The position numbers and the translations under genes are program-made. This document shows positions 33,022 to 44,550 of a stretch of DNA of 64,000 bases, one piece after another; position 1 is the stretch's first letter, and the number at the start of each line of letters is the position of its first letter. The notes under the pieces were generated by a model, which saw nothing but the letters and a program-made list of their open reading frames with translations, ran no database searches and was not told the DNA's origin. This DNA comes from Prorocentrum cordatum (Eukaryota; Sar; Dinophyceae; Prorocentrales; Prorocentraceae), in assembly GCA_963575745.1 (NCBI GenBank), contig CAUYUJ010017804.1, positions 758,839-822,838 of the forward strand, in the 5' to 3' direction.

Positions 33022-34830
33022 CTACTTCCTGTGCCCGCTGGCATCAGAGATGGGGTCAAGGTTTTTCTATTCTGTCTTCCCCATGTCTGCCCGTGCGCCT
33101 GCCGCCCACAGAACGCTGCCCAAGGGAAATCCACAATTTCCGCCACCCAGCGAAGTGTCGCCACCGGGCGGGCCATAACGCCTGCGACGCTCGTCGCCAC
33201 CTTCGCTTCCCTCCTCTTCTGAAAATTCGTCGCCGTCGTCTTCAGAGTCTTCTGGTTCAAAGTCTGAGTCGTCGTCAGAATCGCCTCCGCCGTCGCCTGG
33301 CGGGCCCGGGCCCTTCTTTTTCTTGACAAAGGCAACTTCCCTGGGGGCGGGACCTTCCGACCCCCCCCATCGACAGCGCCGCCGCAGTCGTCGCCGCCGC
33401 CTCCGGGCTTCCGAGGGCCGGGAGGAACATGGCCATGGAACCTCGTAACAAGCACCGCCTGCACGTCGCTCTCCTAATTTCCTCTGTTTCTGCGGCGCTC
33501 GCCATCTTTCCCGGCCTTTCCCCTTGAGATTTCATGTTTTCGGCGGGAAGCTCAGCCTCGGCCCTCAGCCCGTTGTTTCATCAATGTTTTTCTTTTCCCG
33601 TGCGTTGGCTGCGGCGCGGCGTTCCATGCTTCTCTGCTTCGCGGAGAATTGAAGTCATTTTCTGACGCTCGCCCATTGCGCTGCGCGCAGACGCCCCGAG
33701 GCGTCGAGCGGCCTCATTTTCTGTCCTTTGCTCCGAAGTGGCCGCGGCATTGCCGCGAGCCGCGAGACCCCCCGCAATGGGTCGACAGTCGAATGGACCT
33801 GCATCTTGTGAAGTCTGGGCGACAACGCGTTCCTCCATTTCCGTCCTCGTTCTACGCTCAATTTCTGCTTCTTTCCCATGTCTTTCTCCTGCCTCCTGTT
33901 CTACGTGGACGGGCGCGGCAAGGCAGGCCGCGCGCCTGTTCCCCCCCTGGTTGAAATTGCCCCCGCAGTCGGCGTTCGAGCAGCGCCGGCAGTCATGAAC
34001 TGCGCTTCTTTCGCAGAGATGACGCCGCAGGGCGCCGTCACCGATCGCAGAACGGGCGGGCTGACGCGCTGTCTCGCGAGAGCCAGAAGCGCCGCCGGAC
34101 GAATAGGCTGGCGCGGCCGGCTTCTTCTCAAACGCTTTCTCCCTCAGTGCATGATGGTTGCGTTGCTCGCGCTGCGCTCCCCATTGTTTGGATGTCTGGG
34201 ATGCAGCCATGTCCACGCTGCGGGATGCAACGCCCCACCTGGCGTTGACTCCCTGTTTCGCCATCTGAATTCACAGCGACGCCCCCTAGCATCAGCCCCC
34301 TTTGCGAGCGCGCGCGTCGCGCTCGATTCCGCGGCGATGGCGGGCCCCCGGCGTCGAGAGTCATCGATTTCGCCGCGGGCGCGGCGCAGCAACGCTGTGC
34401 TCTCATCTGCGGTGCGTTTTGCCGCATCGATTGCATGTTTTTCCATCGGCTCCCTCCTGGATCTCGACATTCGCCTCTGATGTCAACGCTGCGTCGCCCG
34501 CCGCCGAGGCTTTCAGCTCGGCGGCCAGTTGATCTACGACCGTCGACTGAATTCGGCTGGCCCCCCGAACAGCGAACGCAGCTTTCTCGGCCATGGCTTC
34601 CGCAGGTGCGCGCGCGCCCGCGCCTCGGCAGCCCCTGTCGCCTCGGGCGGGCGCGCCATTTCGCATCGGCATCAACTTTCTCAGTTCGCCCCGTCATGAT
34701 GTGGCGCGGGCGCTCCTCGGATTGCTCCTCCGCGGGTTCTATCTGTAGCCTGGCGACCGCCCTCTGCTGCAGCTCCGCGGCCGTGACCTGTTCCCCCGCG
34801 CGTGCCATTTCCCTGCCCCGATCCCTCATC
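33022..34830 (-). pseudogene. decayed coding region in several frames, upstream of the Gag-like relic
   Basis: Stretches with natural protein composition switch frame several times: VDQLAAELKASAAGDAAL (about 34,430-34,680), EKHAIDAAKRTADESTALL (about 34,390-34,450), ALREKAFEKKPAAPAY with CRRCSNADCGGN (33,580-34,264), and an acidic run DSDDDSDFEPEDSEDDGDE with KKKKGPGPP (about 33,190-33,330) in a third frame, ending in a stop near 33,070. An 8-C homopolymer at 33,361-33,368 is one likely shift site. Either a frameshifted pseudogene or poor consensus sequence. Confidence 0.3.
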
Positions 34831-35337
34831 GCGCCTTCGCGCGTCTTTCCTTGCGCCCCCCCCCCCCCCGCCCTCCGCGACGCAGCGCCGCGCAGTTATG
34901 CGCGCTGGGCGGCGAGCAGCGGGGGCATAGAAACAGCTGGTTGCGCTGGGGGCGGCCCATCGTGCGCGCGAACAAGCGGGTCTCTTGCATTTGCCAGGCA
35001 GCCCAGGGCATCTTGAACTTCGGGATCTCGGCACAGCCGACCCTCTCGTTGAGACATTATTCAAGCACTCGGTAGCCTAATTCGTTCGAGCGGGCCGCGC
35101 ACGCAGAGCGCGACGAGGAACCGGACATGGCTCGGGGCCCTCGGCGCCTCGCGGACGCGCTGGGTCGAAATCCTCGGCGATCGGGCCCTAAATCGCGGGC
35201 CTGGTAGGGCTTGCTTAGAACCCCCTGCGCGCCTAGATCCAAGTATCTTGGATAGCGGGGGCGCGCCGTGAATCGAATCATCTTCTGCAACTGCCTCCGC
35301 TTCCGAATCGCGGGACACATCGGGCGGGCTCGCAGTA
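34831..35337. other. no feature recognised
   Basis: GC-rich, with a C-tract at 34,857-34,869. A minus-strand frame reading NTASPPDVSRDSEAEAV (about 35,260-35,330) may continue the ORF at 35,338-35,916 after a frame change. Confidence 0.3.
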
Positions 35338-35916
35338 TTAGATCGCTTGAACATTGGGGATCTCGACAAAGTACGGTTGTCTCTTACCAGTTTCGATGTT
35401 GGCGTTCTTGGGGGCGGCTTCGGCGTCAGCTGCAGCGTAAGGATCACCTGTTGCATCACGTTCTGAGCTTGACGGGATTTCGTGCTCCTGGCGAGGTGAC
35501 TCGCCAAAACCATCGGTCTGATGGTGACCCCCCGCGCTAAGCTTTTCATGCGTGGCAACTGACGTCGGCGCGGAAATATTAGATTCGTCATCTTGCGATG
35601 AAGTATCGATCGATGGAATGCCGTTGCCTTCGCTTGGGCCTTCTTCCGGTCTGGGTGTATCCGGTCGTGCCAGGGGACTCTCGCCGCTGGGTGCAGAGAC
35701 CAGGGTAGTAATGCTCGCGTTCTGCGAGGAGCGTGGGGTCGGGCCCCTGACGCCGTCAGGGTCATGGAAAACAGCGTTCGCCGTTTCTTTCCAGCCATGC
35801 GGATGTTCTGGACTGCCAAATACACCATCACCACTTGCTAGAAGGAGTGTCTCTTGGCCTCGTGGAAAAATTCGGTTGGAACCAATATTTTGCCTGTCTG
35901 TTAACATACCAGGCAA
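35338..35916 (-). CDS. unrecognised Ser/Pro/Glu/Asp-rich ORF, 192 residues
   Basis: An open frame from ATG to stop with a composition unlike the surrounding GC-driven frames: rich in Ser, Pro, Asp, Glu and Asn, with segments such as PDTPRPEEGPSEGNGI and SSQDDESNISAPTSV. It looks like a disordered linker rather than a folded domain. The local GC content is lower than its surroundings. It could be one exon of a larger gene or a retroelement linker. No domain is visible, so no function is assigned. Confidence 0.35.
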   Translation of the reverse strand: MPGMLTDRQNIGSNRIFPRGQETLLLASGDGVFGSPEHPHGWKETANAVFHDPDGVRGPTPRSSQNASITTLVSAPSGESPLARPDTPRPEEGPSEGNGIPSIDTSSQDDESNISAPTSVATHEKLSAGGHHQTDGFGESPRQEHEIPSSSERDATGDPYAAADAEAAPKNANIETGKRQPYFVEIPNVQAI

Positions 35917-35939
35917 GTGTTGCTTGATGTTTATAGGTT

Positions 35940-36326
35940 GTTATCATTGTTGTTATCTTCCTTCTTGTAGCTCAAGAGAGATAGACCTCTCATGACGAAC
36001 AGGTGAAAACATGGCTAGATAAGTCCGTTCAACGGAACTGCTGCAGGCAATGTCATAAGTGCGTTTGTGCGTTAGCGCCTGCCGACCGAGAGAGTGAGAG
36101 AGAGAGAGAGAGAGAGAGCGAGAGCGAGAGAGAGCAAGGTCGCGCGGGAGCCCTTTCTGGCCTTTGAGCAATCAGTAGCTACGGAGAAAGCTTCTCCGCC
36201 CAAGCCCCTAAACCCACCAACATGCTGCAAGGGAAGAGGGTTGGGGGCAGCTGGAAAAGGCGAGGGGAGTGTTAGGAATGACTCAGAGGCTCTCCAGGAC
36301 AGCCCGAGGGGGCAAACATGATTGAT
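35940..36326. other. GA microsatellite and unassigned sequence
   Basis: (GA)n at 36,088-36,135; the rest shows nothing recognisable. Confidence 0.5.
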
Positions 36327-37840
36327 AAGCACTAGGCTTTTGTTGCAGGATCTTAAGGTTTTCGCCTGTTTGGGTCTCCGACCGCCGAAGACGGCCCCAA
36401 ATGCCTTCAAGATAGCTTCAAGACCGCCCGAAAGGCATGTAAGAGGGCCCCAAATCGGCCCAGGAGGACCCCAACATCGCCCAAGAGGCTCCCGATTGAG
36501 CCCCACGGCGGCCCTAAAGTGCTCCCACAGGCACCAGCATGGCCCAAACAGGCCACTAAGACGGCCTCTGAAGGCGTCAGTCGGGCCACTAGCCACGAAA
36601 GATGATCCAAGTAGCCCCAAGAGACCAAGAGGCCCCAGGAGGCATCCAAGAGTGCTTCAACAGGCCCTCCACGAGAGCCCGAGGAGCAAAAATCAACGAT
36701 GATCAATGGTTTTTGTCGGATTGAGAGGTTCTCGTCTGTTTCGGTCTCCGATCGCCCAATACGGCCATCTAAGACGGGGCCTCCAAGATGCTCCCAGACG
36801 GCCATCTAAGACGGCCAGCAAGGCTCCCAAGAGGGCCCCGCAACGGCCCAAGAGGACCCCAACCAAGATAGCCCAAGACGCTCCCACGAAGGCCCCAAAG
36901 CGGCCCCAAAGCTCTCCAGGAGTGCATGAGAACGGCCCAGAGAGGCCTTCAAGACGGCCTCCGAAGGCGTCAGACGGGTCAATAGCTACCAACGATGGCC
37001 CAAGAAGCCCCAAGAGGCCCCAGAAGGCGTCCAAGAGTGCTTTAGAGCACCTCCAGGAGAGCCCGAGGAGGCAAATATTATTGATATCTATTGGGTTTTG
37101 GTGGATGTGCTCCAACTCGGCTTGCCTAAGGGGTTCTTACTTGGTTAAAGGTTGGTGTCTCCTATTGTTACTTTGCCCGTTGCTCGGAGGTTCCTCAGGT
37201 TCCTCGGGTTCCTCGGGTTCGCCGCCCCCGGTGACCCCTATTGCTATGCAGCCCGTTTCCCTGAGGTTCCTCGGGTTCCCCGGGTTCCTCGGGTTCCCGG
37301 CCTCCGGTGCCTCCTACAGTTACGTTGCCTGTTCCTCGCAGGTTCCTCGATTCACCGCCCCCAGTTGCCCCAAGCAGTGTTAAGCAATGCCAGCCCATGC
37401 CAAGCAATACCAAGCGATGCGCCTATCGATGCGCTCATTAGGCATTAGGCTTTCCTCAAATTGGGGTCGCGCCTGGTTCATTGAGGTTCGCGTCTATTTG
37501 GGTCTCCGACCGCCCAAGACGGCCAAAAAGGCCTGTAAGATAGTTCCAAGACGGCCTGCGAGGCTCCCATGAGGGCCCCAACTCGGCCCAGGAGGACCCA
37601 AACCTGGCCCAAGAGGCTCCCAAGTGGGCCCCAAGGCCGCCCTGAAGCGCTCCAAGAAGTCACCACGACGGACCAAACAGGCCATCAAGACGGCCTCCGA
37701 AGGCGCCAGACGAGCCAAGACTCCCTAAGACGGCCCAGGAGGCCCCAGGAAGCCCCCGAGAGGCCCCAGGAGGGCCCCAAGGGGCCTCCAAAAGGCTCAC
37801 AGGAAGCGTCCAGGAGGCCCCCAGAAAAGGGCCCATGAGT
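36327..37840 (-). repeat. three units of a GGCC-type phased repeat with a shared head
   Basis: The head TCTGTTTCGGTCTCCGA (or close) appears at about 36,372, 36,737 and 37,490, each followed by ~300 bp of CCCAAGACGGCCC-type sequence. Units 1 and 2 end with GAGCCCGAGGAG and an AT-rich TTGAT block. Between units 2 and 3 lies a GGTTCCTCG minisatellite (37,185-37,355). No gene. Confidence 0.75.
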
Positions 37841-37859
37841 CCTCCTCTTCACCGTTGTC

Positions 37860-38765
37860 ATATTTTCCACATCCTCCTCCTCCTCTTCCTCCTCCTCCTC
37901 CTCGTCCTCTTCCTCGTCCTCCTTCATACCGCGAGAACGAAGACGAGGTCGAGGTCACGCCGTTCCCAGTTCAGACCAGTCGTCGGACTTGCGCTGTTCC
38001 TGCAGTCAGCCTCCTTCCTGTTGCGCTGCTGCACGGGCTCGCTGGCGGGGCTTACCGCAGGCAGCTGGATAAACAAAAACGATCTCAAGAGGAGGCCCTT
38101 TCGGACCACCGCCCCGCCTGCTCGGCGCGGCGGCTCCGCACCGGCGCCTCGCCCTCCGCGGCGGCGGCGTCGCCGCCGCGCCCCTTGACGGCGAAGTGCG
38201 CCTGCACCAGGTCGCCGGGCCTGCCACCGAGGGGGTCCTCTCTTCCTCCCTCTCCTCCTCCTCCTCCTCCTCCTCCTCCTCCTCCTCCTCCTCCTCTTCC
38301 TCCTCCCCCTCACCCTCCACTCCACCAGGTCAGCGGGCTGGCTACCAAGGGAGGGGCGCCTCATCACCACTCATCATCACCACCACCATCATCATCATCA
38401 TCACCACCACCATCATCAGCATCATCATTAGCAGCAGCATCATCATCCCCATCAAAATTGGCATCATCATCACCACCACAATCATCATCATCACCATCAT
38501 CATCGTCTTCGTCGTCGTCGTCGTCGTCATCACCAACACTATCATGATCAACATCACCATCACCACCACACTCAGCATCAGCATCAGCATCAGAATCATC
38601 ATCACCATCATCATCACCACCATCATCATCACCATCATCATCATCATCATCATCATCATCATTATCATCATCATCGTCGTGATCGTCTGTGTCATCGCCG
38701 TCGTCGTCGTCGTGATCGTCATCGTCACCGTCAACATCATCAACATAATCGTCAGCCCCTTTTCT
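37860..38765. repeat. TCC and ATC trinucleotide tracts
   Basis: TCC blocks at 37,870-37,925 and 38,240-38,310, then a nearly pure ATC/ACC/GTC tract from 38,365 to 38,750. Asp-rich and Met-rich ORFs here are repeat artefacts. Confidence 0.9.
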
Positions 38766-38867
38766 TGAAAGAATAACTCCTCCCTGTCGCACCCCAAGGC
38801 GTGTCGGTAGGGCGGGCCGGGCGGTTCGCCTGAGACTTCCCCACCACTTATGATTTGTGAGCTAAGA

Positions 38868-39465
38868 ATTTTCAAGAGTTCCACTGGAGGGCGGGTCGTT
38901 TTCAACATGTTCTCGCCTTAACGCCGCACACATTCGTCTTAACAGTTAGCAAGAGCTTCACAGATGAAGGGCAGGCGGACTTCAAAATATGGCTCTCGAC
39001 GTAGCGCCGCGCACACTCGTCTTGAACACTCGCAAGGAGTTTCGGACATGGAGGGCGGATGGTTAAAAAAAATGTGGCTCTCGACGTAGCGCCGCGCACA
39101 TTCGCCTGGGCGGGCGGACTTCAAAATACGGCTCTCGCCTTAGCGCCGTGCACATTTGTCTTACAAGTTTGCAAGGTATTCACAGTTGGATGGGGGGTCC
39201 TTTTCAAACTGTGGCTTCTTCCTCACGCATTCGCCTTAAGAGTTTACAGCCGTTTCATGCATTCTGATGGTTGACGCCCCCGAACAGGTATTTTGGCACG
39301 GTGTTGAACTACCAGGAAACAACGATCACTTTGATTCGCCGTTTTGACGCCCCAGGAATGATGTTCTGGCACGCTCGTCAAGACGCATCAGTATCGTTGA
39401 TTGGCGGCGTTGAAGTCACTGGAAATATATACTGGCACGGTTCAGGATTTCCAGACGGATGATTT
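38868..39465. repeat. two small tandem repeats
   Basis: About four copies of a 60-115-bp unit with GGCTCTCGACGTAGCGCCG, GCACA and TTCGTCTT (38,868-39,215), then about three copies of a ~75-bp unit with GACGCCCC and TTTTGGCACG (39,270-39,460). No coding sense. Confidence 0.65.
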
Positions 39466-40527
39466 CCAACGGGACATTTCACTCGGTGAAGGTGAACCCA
39501 TGTAGCGACCAATGAAGAGGGAACTTACATGGAAAATCTCTTGCAACATCGTTGACAAGTTCCGGGTTTTACACTTGTCCTAATCCTCCCCTTCCTCCTC
39601 CTCCTCCTCCTCCTCCTCCTCCTCCCCATCCTCCTCCGCCTCCTCCTTCTCATCATCAACAACAACATCATAGGGGGGGATCGTTCCTTCCCCACTCCTC
39701 GTCCTCCTCACCGTCTCGTTCGTCCTCCTCCTCGTCCTGACCCGCATCCTCCTCGTCCTCCACCCCCTCCTCCTCCTGCTCCCACTCCTCCTTGTCCCCC
39801 CACTCCCCTTCTGAGCAACCCACCCTGGGCTCTCACTGGCCTGCATCAGGAAACCTCTCCGATGAGGATAGTTCTGGTTCCTGGGCTACCCTGAGCTTGC
39901 AGGTCCCATGCATCCGAGACGGCAGCGGGAACGCGGCAGTGAGCGCAGGAACGAGGAAAACAGATCTGAGGGATACGATCGACAAACTCACCCACACCCT
40001 TCTCGTTGTTCTCTCCCTCATCCCCCTATTTCTCCTCGCCCTGCTCGTCCTCCTGCTCCTCCTCCGCTTCTCTTCTCCCCGTTCTCGTCCCCGTCATCCA
40101 GCTCATCATCACCAACAATACCCAAGCCCGCCCAGTGGGATTGGTGGGTCGAGCCCCTCGCTCGAAGCAGATCTGGGTGAAAGCGGTATCTTGGAGTACC
40201 ACGTCTACTATGGCGTCTACTGCAACGGACTCAATACTTGTTATTGCGACCGAATTCATGCCCGTCGTGGGAGATGCGAGTGGGCACAACGATCCACTAC
40301 GGGGAGGTGGCACTTCTTCCAATGGGGACAAGACAGCGGTTGGAGGCCAGTTATCCGACTTCTCGGCGGACGGGGGGTATCGTCAAGACTGTCTTGTATT
40401 ACCAAACCCTGCATTTCCGAATGTGGGCAAATGCGATCCAGATCTGTACTACTGGTTCCAAGTTTACTAATCCACGGCATGCGATGCAGTTTATCCTCAC
40501 CCTGATGACGACTGGATCTCGCTCGAA
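39466..40527. other. TCC tracts and unassigned sequence
   Basis: TCC-rich at 39,585-39,660 and 39,715-39,790. At 40,150-40,470 a plus-strand frame gives FSADGGYRQDCLVLPNP up to LYYWFQVY and a stop; this could be an exon but has no domain support. A TACTAAT element and a CAG lie just before the ORF that follows (40,464-40,492), as near a 3' splice site. Confidence 0.3.
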
Positions 40528-41142
40528 GTGCATGCGACCTCCATGCAAGCGGAGCTCTCCCGGCTGATGGCAAAGCTGATGGATGAGCTCGCGCTTTTCG
40601 ACGGTGCGCCTGAGCACCGCCCAACGTGGCTGGACGACGACGAAGACGTCGAACCAGCCCTGCTGCGCACGATCAGAAGCCTCGTGCGGAAGCTCGACTC
40701 TTACAGTTTCACCTTGGAAGAGCAAGTCCTCGACTTCGACTACTGGACGGTCGAGTGCGAGAGGGAAGCTGACTGGGTCCTCATCTCGGGCCCCAACACA
40801 AAACGATGCCCACAGTACTTTGACTACGGCATCAATCGGCTGTTAGAACTCCTCGGGCCGCTGCAGGCGGAGGCTTTCAAGCCGGACCTCGCGGCCCTTG
40901 GGGACTACCTCGAAGCGGAATGCCGTGCATTTCTTGGGATCGACGGCAGATCCGACGACGCCAGCAGTGCCATGCTCGGGCTCGACGACCACGACGACGA
41001 GCCTGCAGATGGCAGAGAGTGTGTCACACTCACTGAATGCAGCGATCGTGACGGGGCAGCCGGCTCCGCGGCACAGAAAAAGCCCAGGAAGCGGCGACGG
41101 CGGCGGAGGCCCCTGGCTGGTCTCGCCTCCGCTGCTTCCTGA
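40528..41142 (+). CDS. unrecognised acidic ORF with basic C-terminus
   Basis: The open frame actually begins after a stop at 40,468-40,470; the first ATG is at 40,543 and the frame ends at 41,142. It has a helical, leucine-rich first half (SRLMAKLMDELALF, SLVRKLDSYSFTLEEQVL, INRLLELLGPLQAEA), acidic patches (WLDDDEDVE, LDDHDDEPADG) and a basic KKPRKRRRRRR stretch near the end that resembles a nuclear localisation signal. Composition is protein-like and unrelated to local repeats. I do not recognise a family. A preceding polypyrimidine-like stretch and CAG suggest it may be a downstream exon. Confidence 0.4.
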   Translation: MHATSMQAELSRLMAKLMDELALFDGAPEHRPTWLDDDEDVEPALLRTIRSLVRKLDSYSFTLEEQVLDFDYWTVECEREADWVLISGPNTKRCPQYFDYGINRLLELLGPLQAEAFKPDLAALGDYLEAECRAFLGIDGRSDDASSAMLGLDDHDDEPADGRECVTLTECSDRDGAAGSAAQKKPRKRRRRRRPLAGLASAAS

Positions 41143-42168
41143 CGGTGCGGCCGGGAGAGATCGGAACCGTTCCCTTCCCTCCTGAGGCCCATCATCACAA
41201 AGCGGGGCGCCTGGCCCCCCCGTCCTCCGAGGATAAAGGGATGGCTGGGCACAGTGCTAGTCTCGTCGTCTCCCTGATGACACAATGCTCTTCTCGTTGT
41301 CTTTCTGATGACGCTCACGTTGGTTACCTTCTGGAAGCCACACAATGCACCCCCGACTGGGGGCACCAATTCAATGCCGTCCTTCACGAAGCAGGTCCTC
41401 GCGATCTACACTTTTCGTGCTGGTCATTTTCATTTACGTACCCCGGTGGGGCAATTTAGCAACGCTACATCAACAAGATCAGGATCGGTTTCGTGCTGAT
41501 CGGCTTGGTGGTGGTTAAGTTCACTTCTCTCAGGTGGAGCTACTCCAGAGTTAGGGTGCTCCACATACACCGTTTTCTTCTTCCAGCTCATCATCGGAAA
41601 TTCTGTGACCATCGGGCAACAATAAAGCACAGCAGCAAAGCAAAGGCCGGACACATCTTATGCTCCTCCTCTTCCTCCTCCTCCTCCCCCTCCTCCTCCT
41701 TTTCCTCCCCTCGTCCACCTCCTCCTCCTGACTTCTCCTTCATGCGCGACCCTTCGGATGTGGAGGACGCGCTCGACCACGTTGGTCCTGCTCTGGACAA
41801 CATTCTTCTTAAGGATGAGGGTGACGGGTGCACACGCGACCACGACGAACACGTTCAGGATCCCGCTAGGGTGCAACACTCTCGCATGGATTATTCAGAT
41901 CATTCGGACGCGACTGGAATCAAGGCTGGCAGCAGGTGATGGCGTCCCTGTACGCACTACGGTGTATCTGTGCATGCATGCAGGCATGCATGCATGTATG
42001 TATGAATGTATGTTTGGCTGTCTGTCGGTCGGTCGGTCTGTCTGTATGCATGTGCATAAGTATATACAATGTTGTGTATATATATATACACACGGCAAGG
42101 CATGGTACAGTCTCAACCGTAGGAACATGCAGCACCTTAAGTGCAAACGAGCTGTACACACTGCGCGG
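41143..42168. other. TCC tract, GCAT/GTCT tetranucleotide repeats, no gene seen
   Basis: TCC-rich at 41,660-41,730. A 41,970-42,060 stretch of ATGC, TGTA and GGTC tetranucleotide repeats is followed by a short TA run. No gene is supported. Confidence 0.5.
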
Positions 42169-44093
42169 TCAAGGCGTTGGGCAGCACATGTGGCTACGAC
42201 CTGTGCAACACTGGCAACACTGCCAGGGGATGAGAATGACCGGATTGTTGGGCAAGCTGCCGATGCTCGCGATCTTTGGCTTGGAGTTCGTCCGCGTGTT
42301 CTGGAGGCAGTAAAGGGTAATTAGCGATGATCCACTCGCGGCACCGTAGCCGACGCTTATCCGAAACGCGTGCCAACAGACGCACTCGCTCTCGAAATTC
42401 TTTGTGGCATGAAAAGCACACAGCTGGCCCAAGCCGGTCATGGAGCGAAGGAATCTATCTGCCCATGCTTGCGGCGCTGGTGGCTCGCAAGGGCACCGGA
42501 GCTGATGAATGCGGCACCGCAATGGCAGACATACTGCGCGGAGTGGCCTGGCTGCACAGGAACACGACTGTGATCAGACACTGGGGGCGAAACAAAGCCT
42601 ATCTACAAGCGCATTCCAGTAGTTTCGATTGACCATGAGGTCGCGCCGAGCAACGGAGTCAGAAAAGGAGGAGAATTCGCGAGGCAAAAAAGGGTGAAGG
42701 AAAAGAGTATCATTGTCAATCTGGTCTACCCACTGCAAGCGCTGCCCTCCATCCGTGCCAGCCGTGCAAAATAGCAATCAAAGCGCGCGGTCGGTGCTCG
42801 ACCAGCCGAGCGACATACTTCAGCCGTATGCGAAAGATGTGGAATTCTATGGCTGGCTGCCCCAGCATATCGCGGATCTGACACGCCGCGTGCTCTGTTC
42901 TGGCGAAGCGAGGCTCGCTGGCAATTCGCCTCGAAACGATCGTGTGTGCGCCGTTCAGCTTCTTGAGTTTCCGCGGGGGAGGCGTCAACATATGGATGCC
43001 GAGCAGCAGCTTGCTCATCTGAACGCACTGGAGGAAACGTATCTTGTGTGCACGCTGGACGTGCTGGGATCCGAACACCGTCCAGGACAAATGGGCGTAG
43101 GCCTAGAGCACGCGGGAAAGTTTGAAGCTGGCGTCCCCCATTCAGCATCCCTGGGAATTTGCATACACTCCCAAATGCGTATACACGCCCAAGTGGCAAT
43201 ACGAAGTGACAACGGCAACGCTCACATCGCGTCCAGGCAAGGCAATCCGAGGACTACCGTCATCTTGCCGGCGAGCTTCACGAGGGGTAGCGCAGTGGGC
43301 GCCACGATACTGGAGCAATCAGTCTGTTTTTCCGGCAGAAGCGTTCAGGTGCATTGCGCAACTGTTCGAACGCTCCGAGGACGATGCCCAACAGCTTGTC
43401 GATGTGATCGTCAAGGATCCACGGGGTCTTCGCCATAATAGCCATAGCCTCATCGTCAAAGAAAACCGCATCAAGCAGCGACTCAGCTGGGGTCGCATCG
43501 TCGCGCGGCGGGGGCCCAGAAGGGCCCGTCGGGTAGCGGCAACTTCAGCTTAATGCCTGCCCGTTCGGCTTCCCAAACAATCGTATCGAGCACAATGCCA
43601 TTAACTCCATGGAAACTTCGGACTCCCACCTTTCAGCCTTGCCGTCCGCCCGTGCGACTGGTGACGAACGTCTGGAAATCCGCCACCGAGGCCCAGGCGT
43701 TCTCTCGCTCAGCGTCCACATCATCTCGGCTGCCCCAGGAGCCACACCCCACTGCAGAAGAAGATGGCCGCGCTCGTCCAGATAAGACAGCATCCAGTCA
43801 GCCGCCGAAGGGCGCACAGAAATCTCGATCAAGTGAGCACACTGCTGGTCTTTTGGTAACGCGCCCCAGCCATAGACGAGCTGTCTGATCACCCTGTCGT
43901 AGGCTGGAGTTAAGTCTAAATACAGCAACGCGATCGAGAGTTTAGTTTTGGCAGCGTAGCCGACCAATGAATGCAGCACGTGTGCAGCCATGTCCGTGCC
44001 GCTTGAAGATTTCCTGGGGCCGGCCACCGCACCAAACCGTGCGGTGCAATGTACGCGGTGCGGTACCTTCAATGCGTACCTGGGACCGGCCAC
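42169..44093 (-). pseudogene. non-LTR retrotransposon (LINE) reverse transcriptase, C-terminal half, broken
   Basis: Minus-strand frames follow a LINE ORF2 from RT to its end. RT motif A is LYLDLTPAYDRV (about 43,884-43,919), motif B is GGRQG (43,636-43,650) followed at once by TGA, and motif C is VFFDDEA (43,447-43,467). The C-terminal region continues as MSKLLLGIHMLTP (near 43,010), AHKIRFLQCVQ, RTEHAACQIRDML, the tract LQWVDQIDNDTLF (near 42,730) and a Cys/His-containing end CFSCHKEFRERV (about 42,390-42,421). The parts lie in different frames, so several indels plus the stop have disabled it. The endonuclease and N-terminus are missing. Lineage cannot be set without a search, but the motifs make an RT relic very likely. 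Confidence 0.8.
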
Positions 44094-44215
44094 CGCACCA
44101 AACCGCGTACCTCACATAGATTGAGCCGCGTAGATTGCATTACGTAGGTTTCATCGCATACATTGCACCACGTGTATCCACCGCGTAGATTGCAAACGCC
44201 TACTGTTTGGGGTCC
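44015..44215. repeat. short duplications near the LINE 5' truncation point
   Basis: CGGCCACCGCACCAAACCG occurs at about 44,021 and 44,085. CGCGTAGATTGCA-like units repeat at 44,125-44,195. They lie where recognisable LINE sequence stops. Confidence 0.6.
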
Positions 44216-44550
44216 ACGCTGGCAAGCATGATGCAATATCTTGTCATCAATGTGATGGTGAACACTTGAAGCAATTGTTACAATTGATGCGTGCTGGACA
44301 GCAGGCTTTATACTCGGTGCGGCAGTGGAACCGTCTTTCGACTCGGTCCACGCGTGCCTGCTGGAAGATATTCGATGTGATTCGTGGGCCTCTCTGCGCA
44401 TTGCCCTAGGCACCTGCAGCTGGCCTTGGTTTTCGAAGCGCAGGTAAGGTGCACACCTCGGCGAACGAGTCCACCGGGCAACGGGTCCCCAAGACGACCC
44501 CACGAGCTCGTCAAGACGGCCCCAAAACAGCTCCAAAATGACCGCACACG
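44216..44550. other. no feature recognised
   Basis: Unassigned sequence between the LINE relic and the tandem array, with a short phased CCCCAAGACG block (44,485-44,540). Confidence 0.35.

Noticed and set aside
38365-38792. Asp-rich acidic protein on the minus strand
   Set aside because: It is a translation of the ATC trinucleotide tract.
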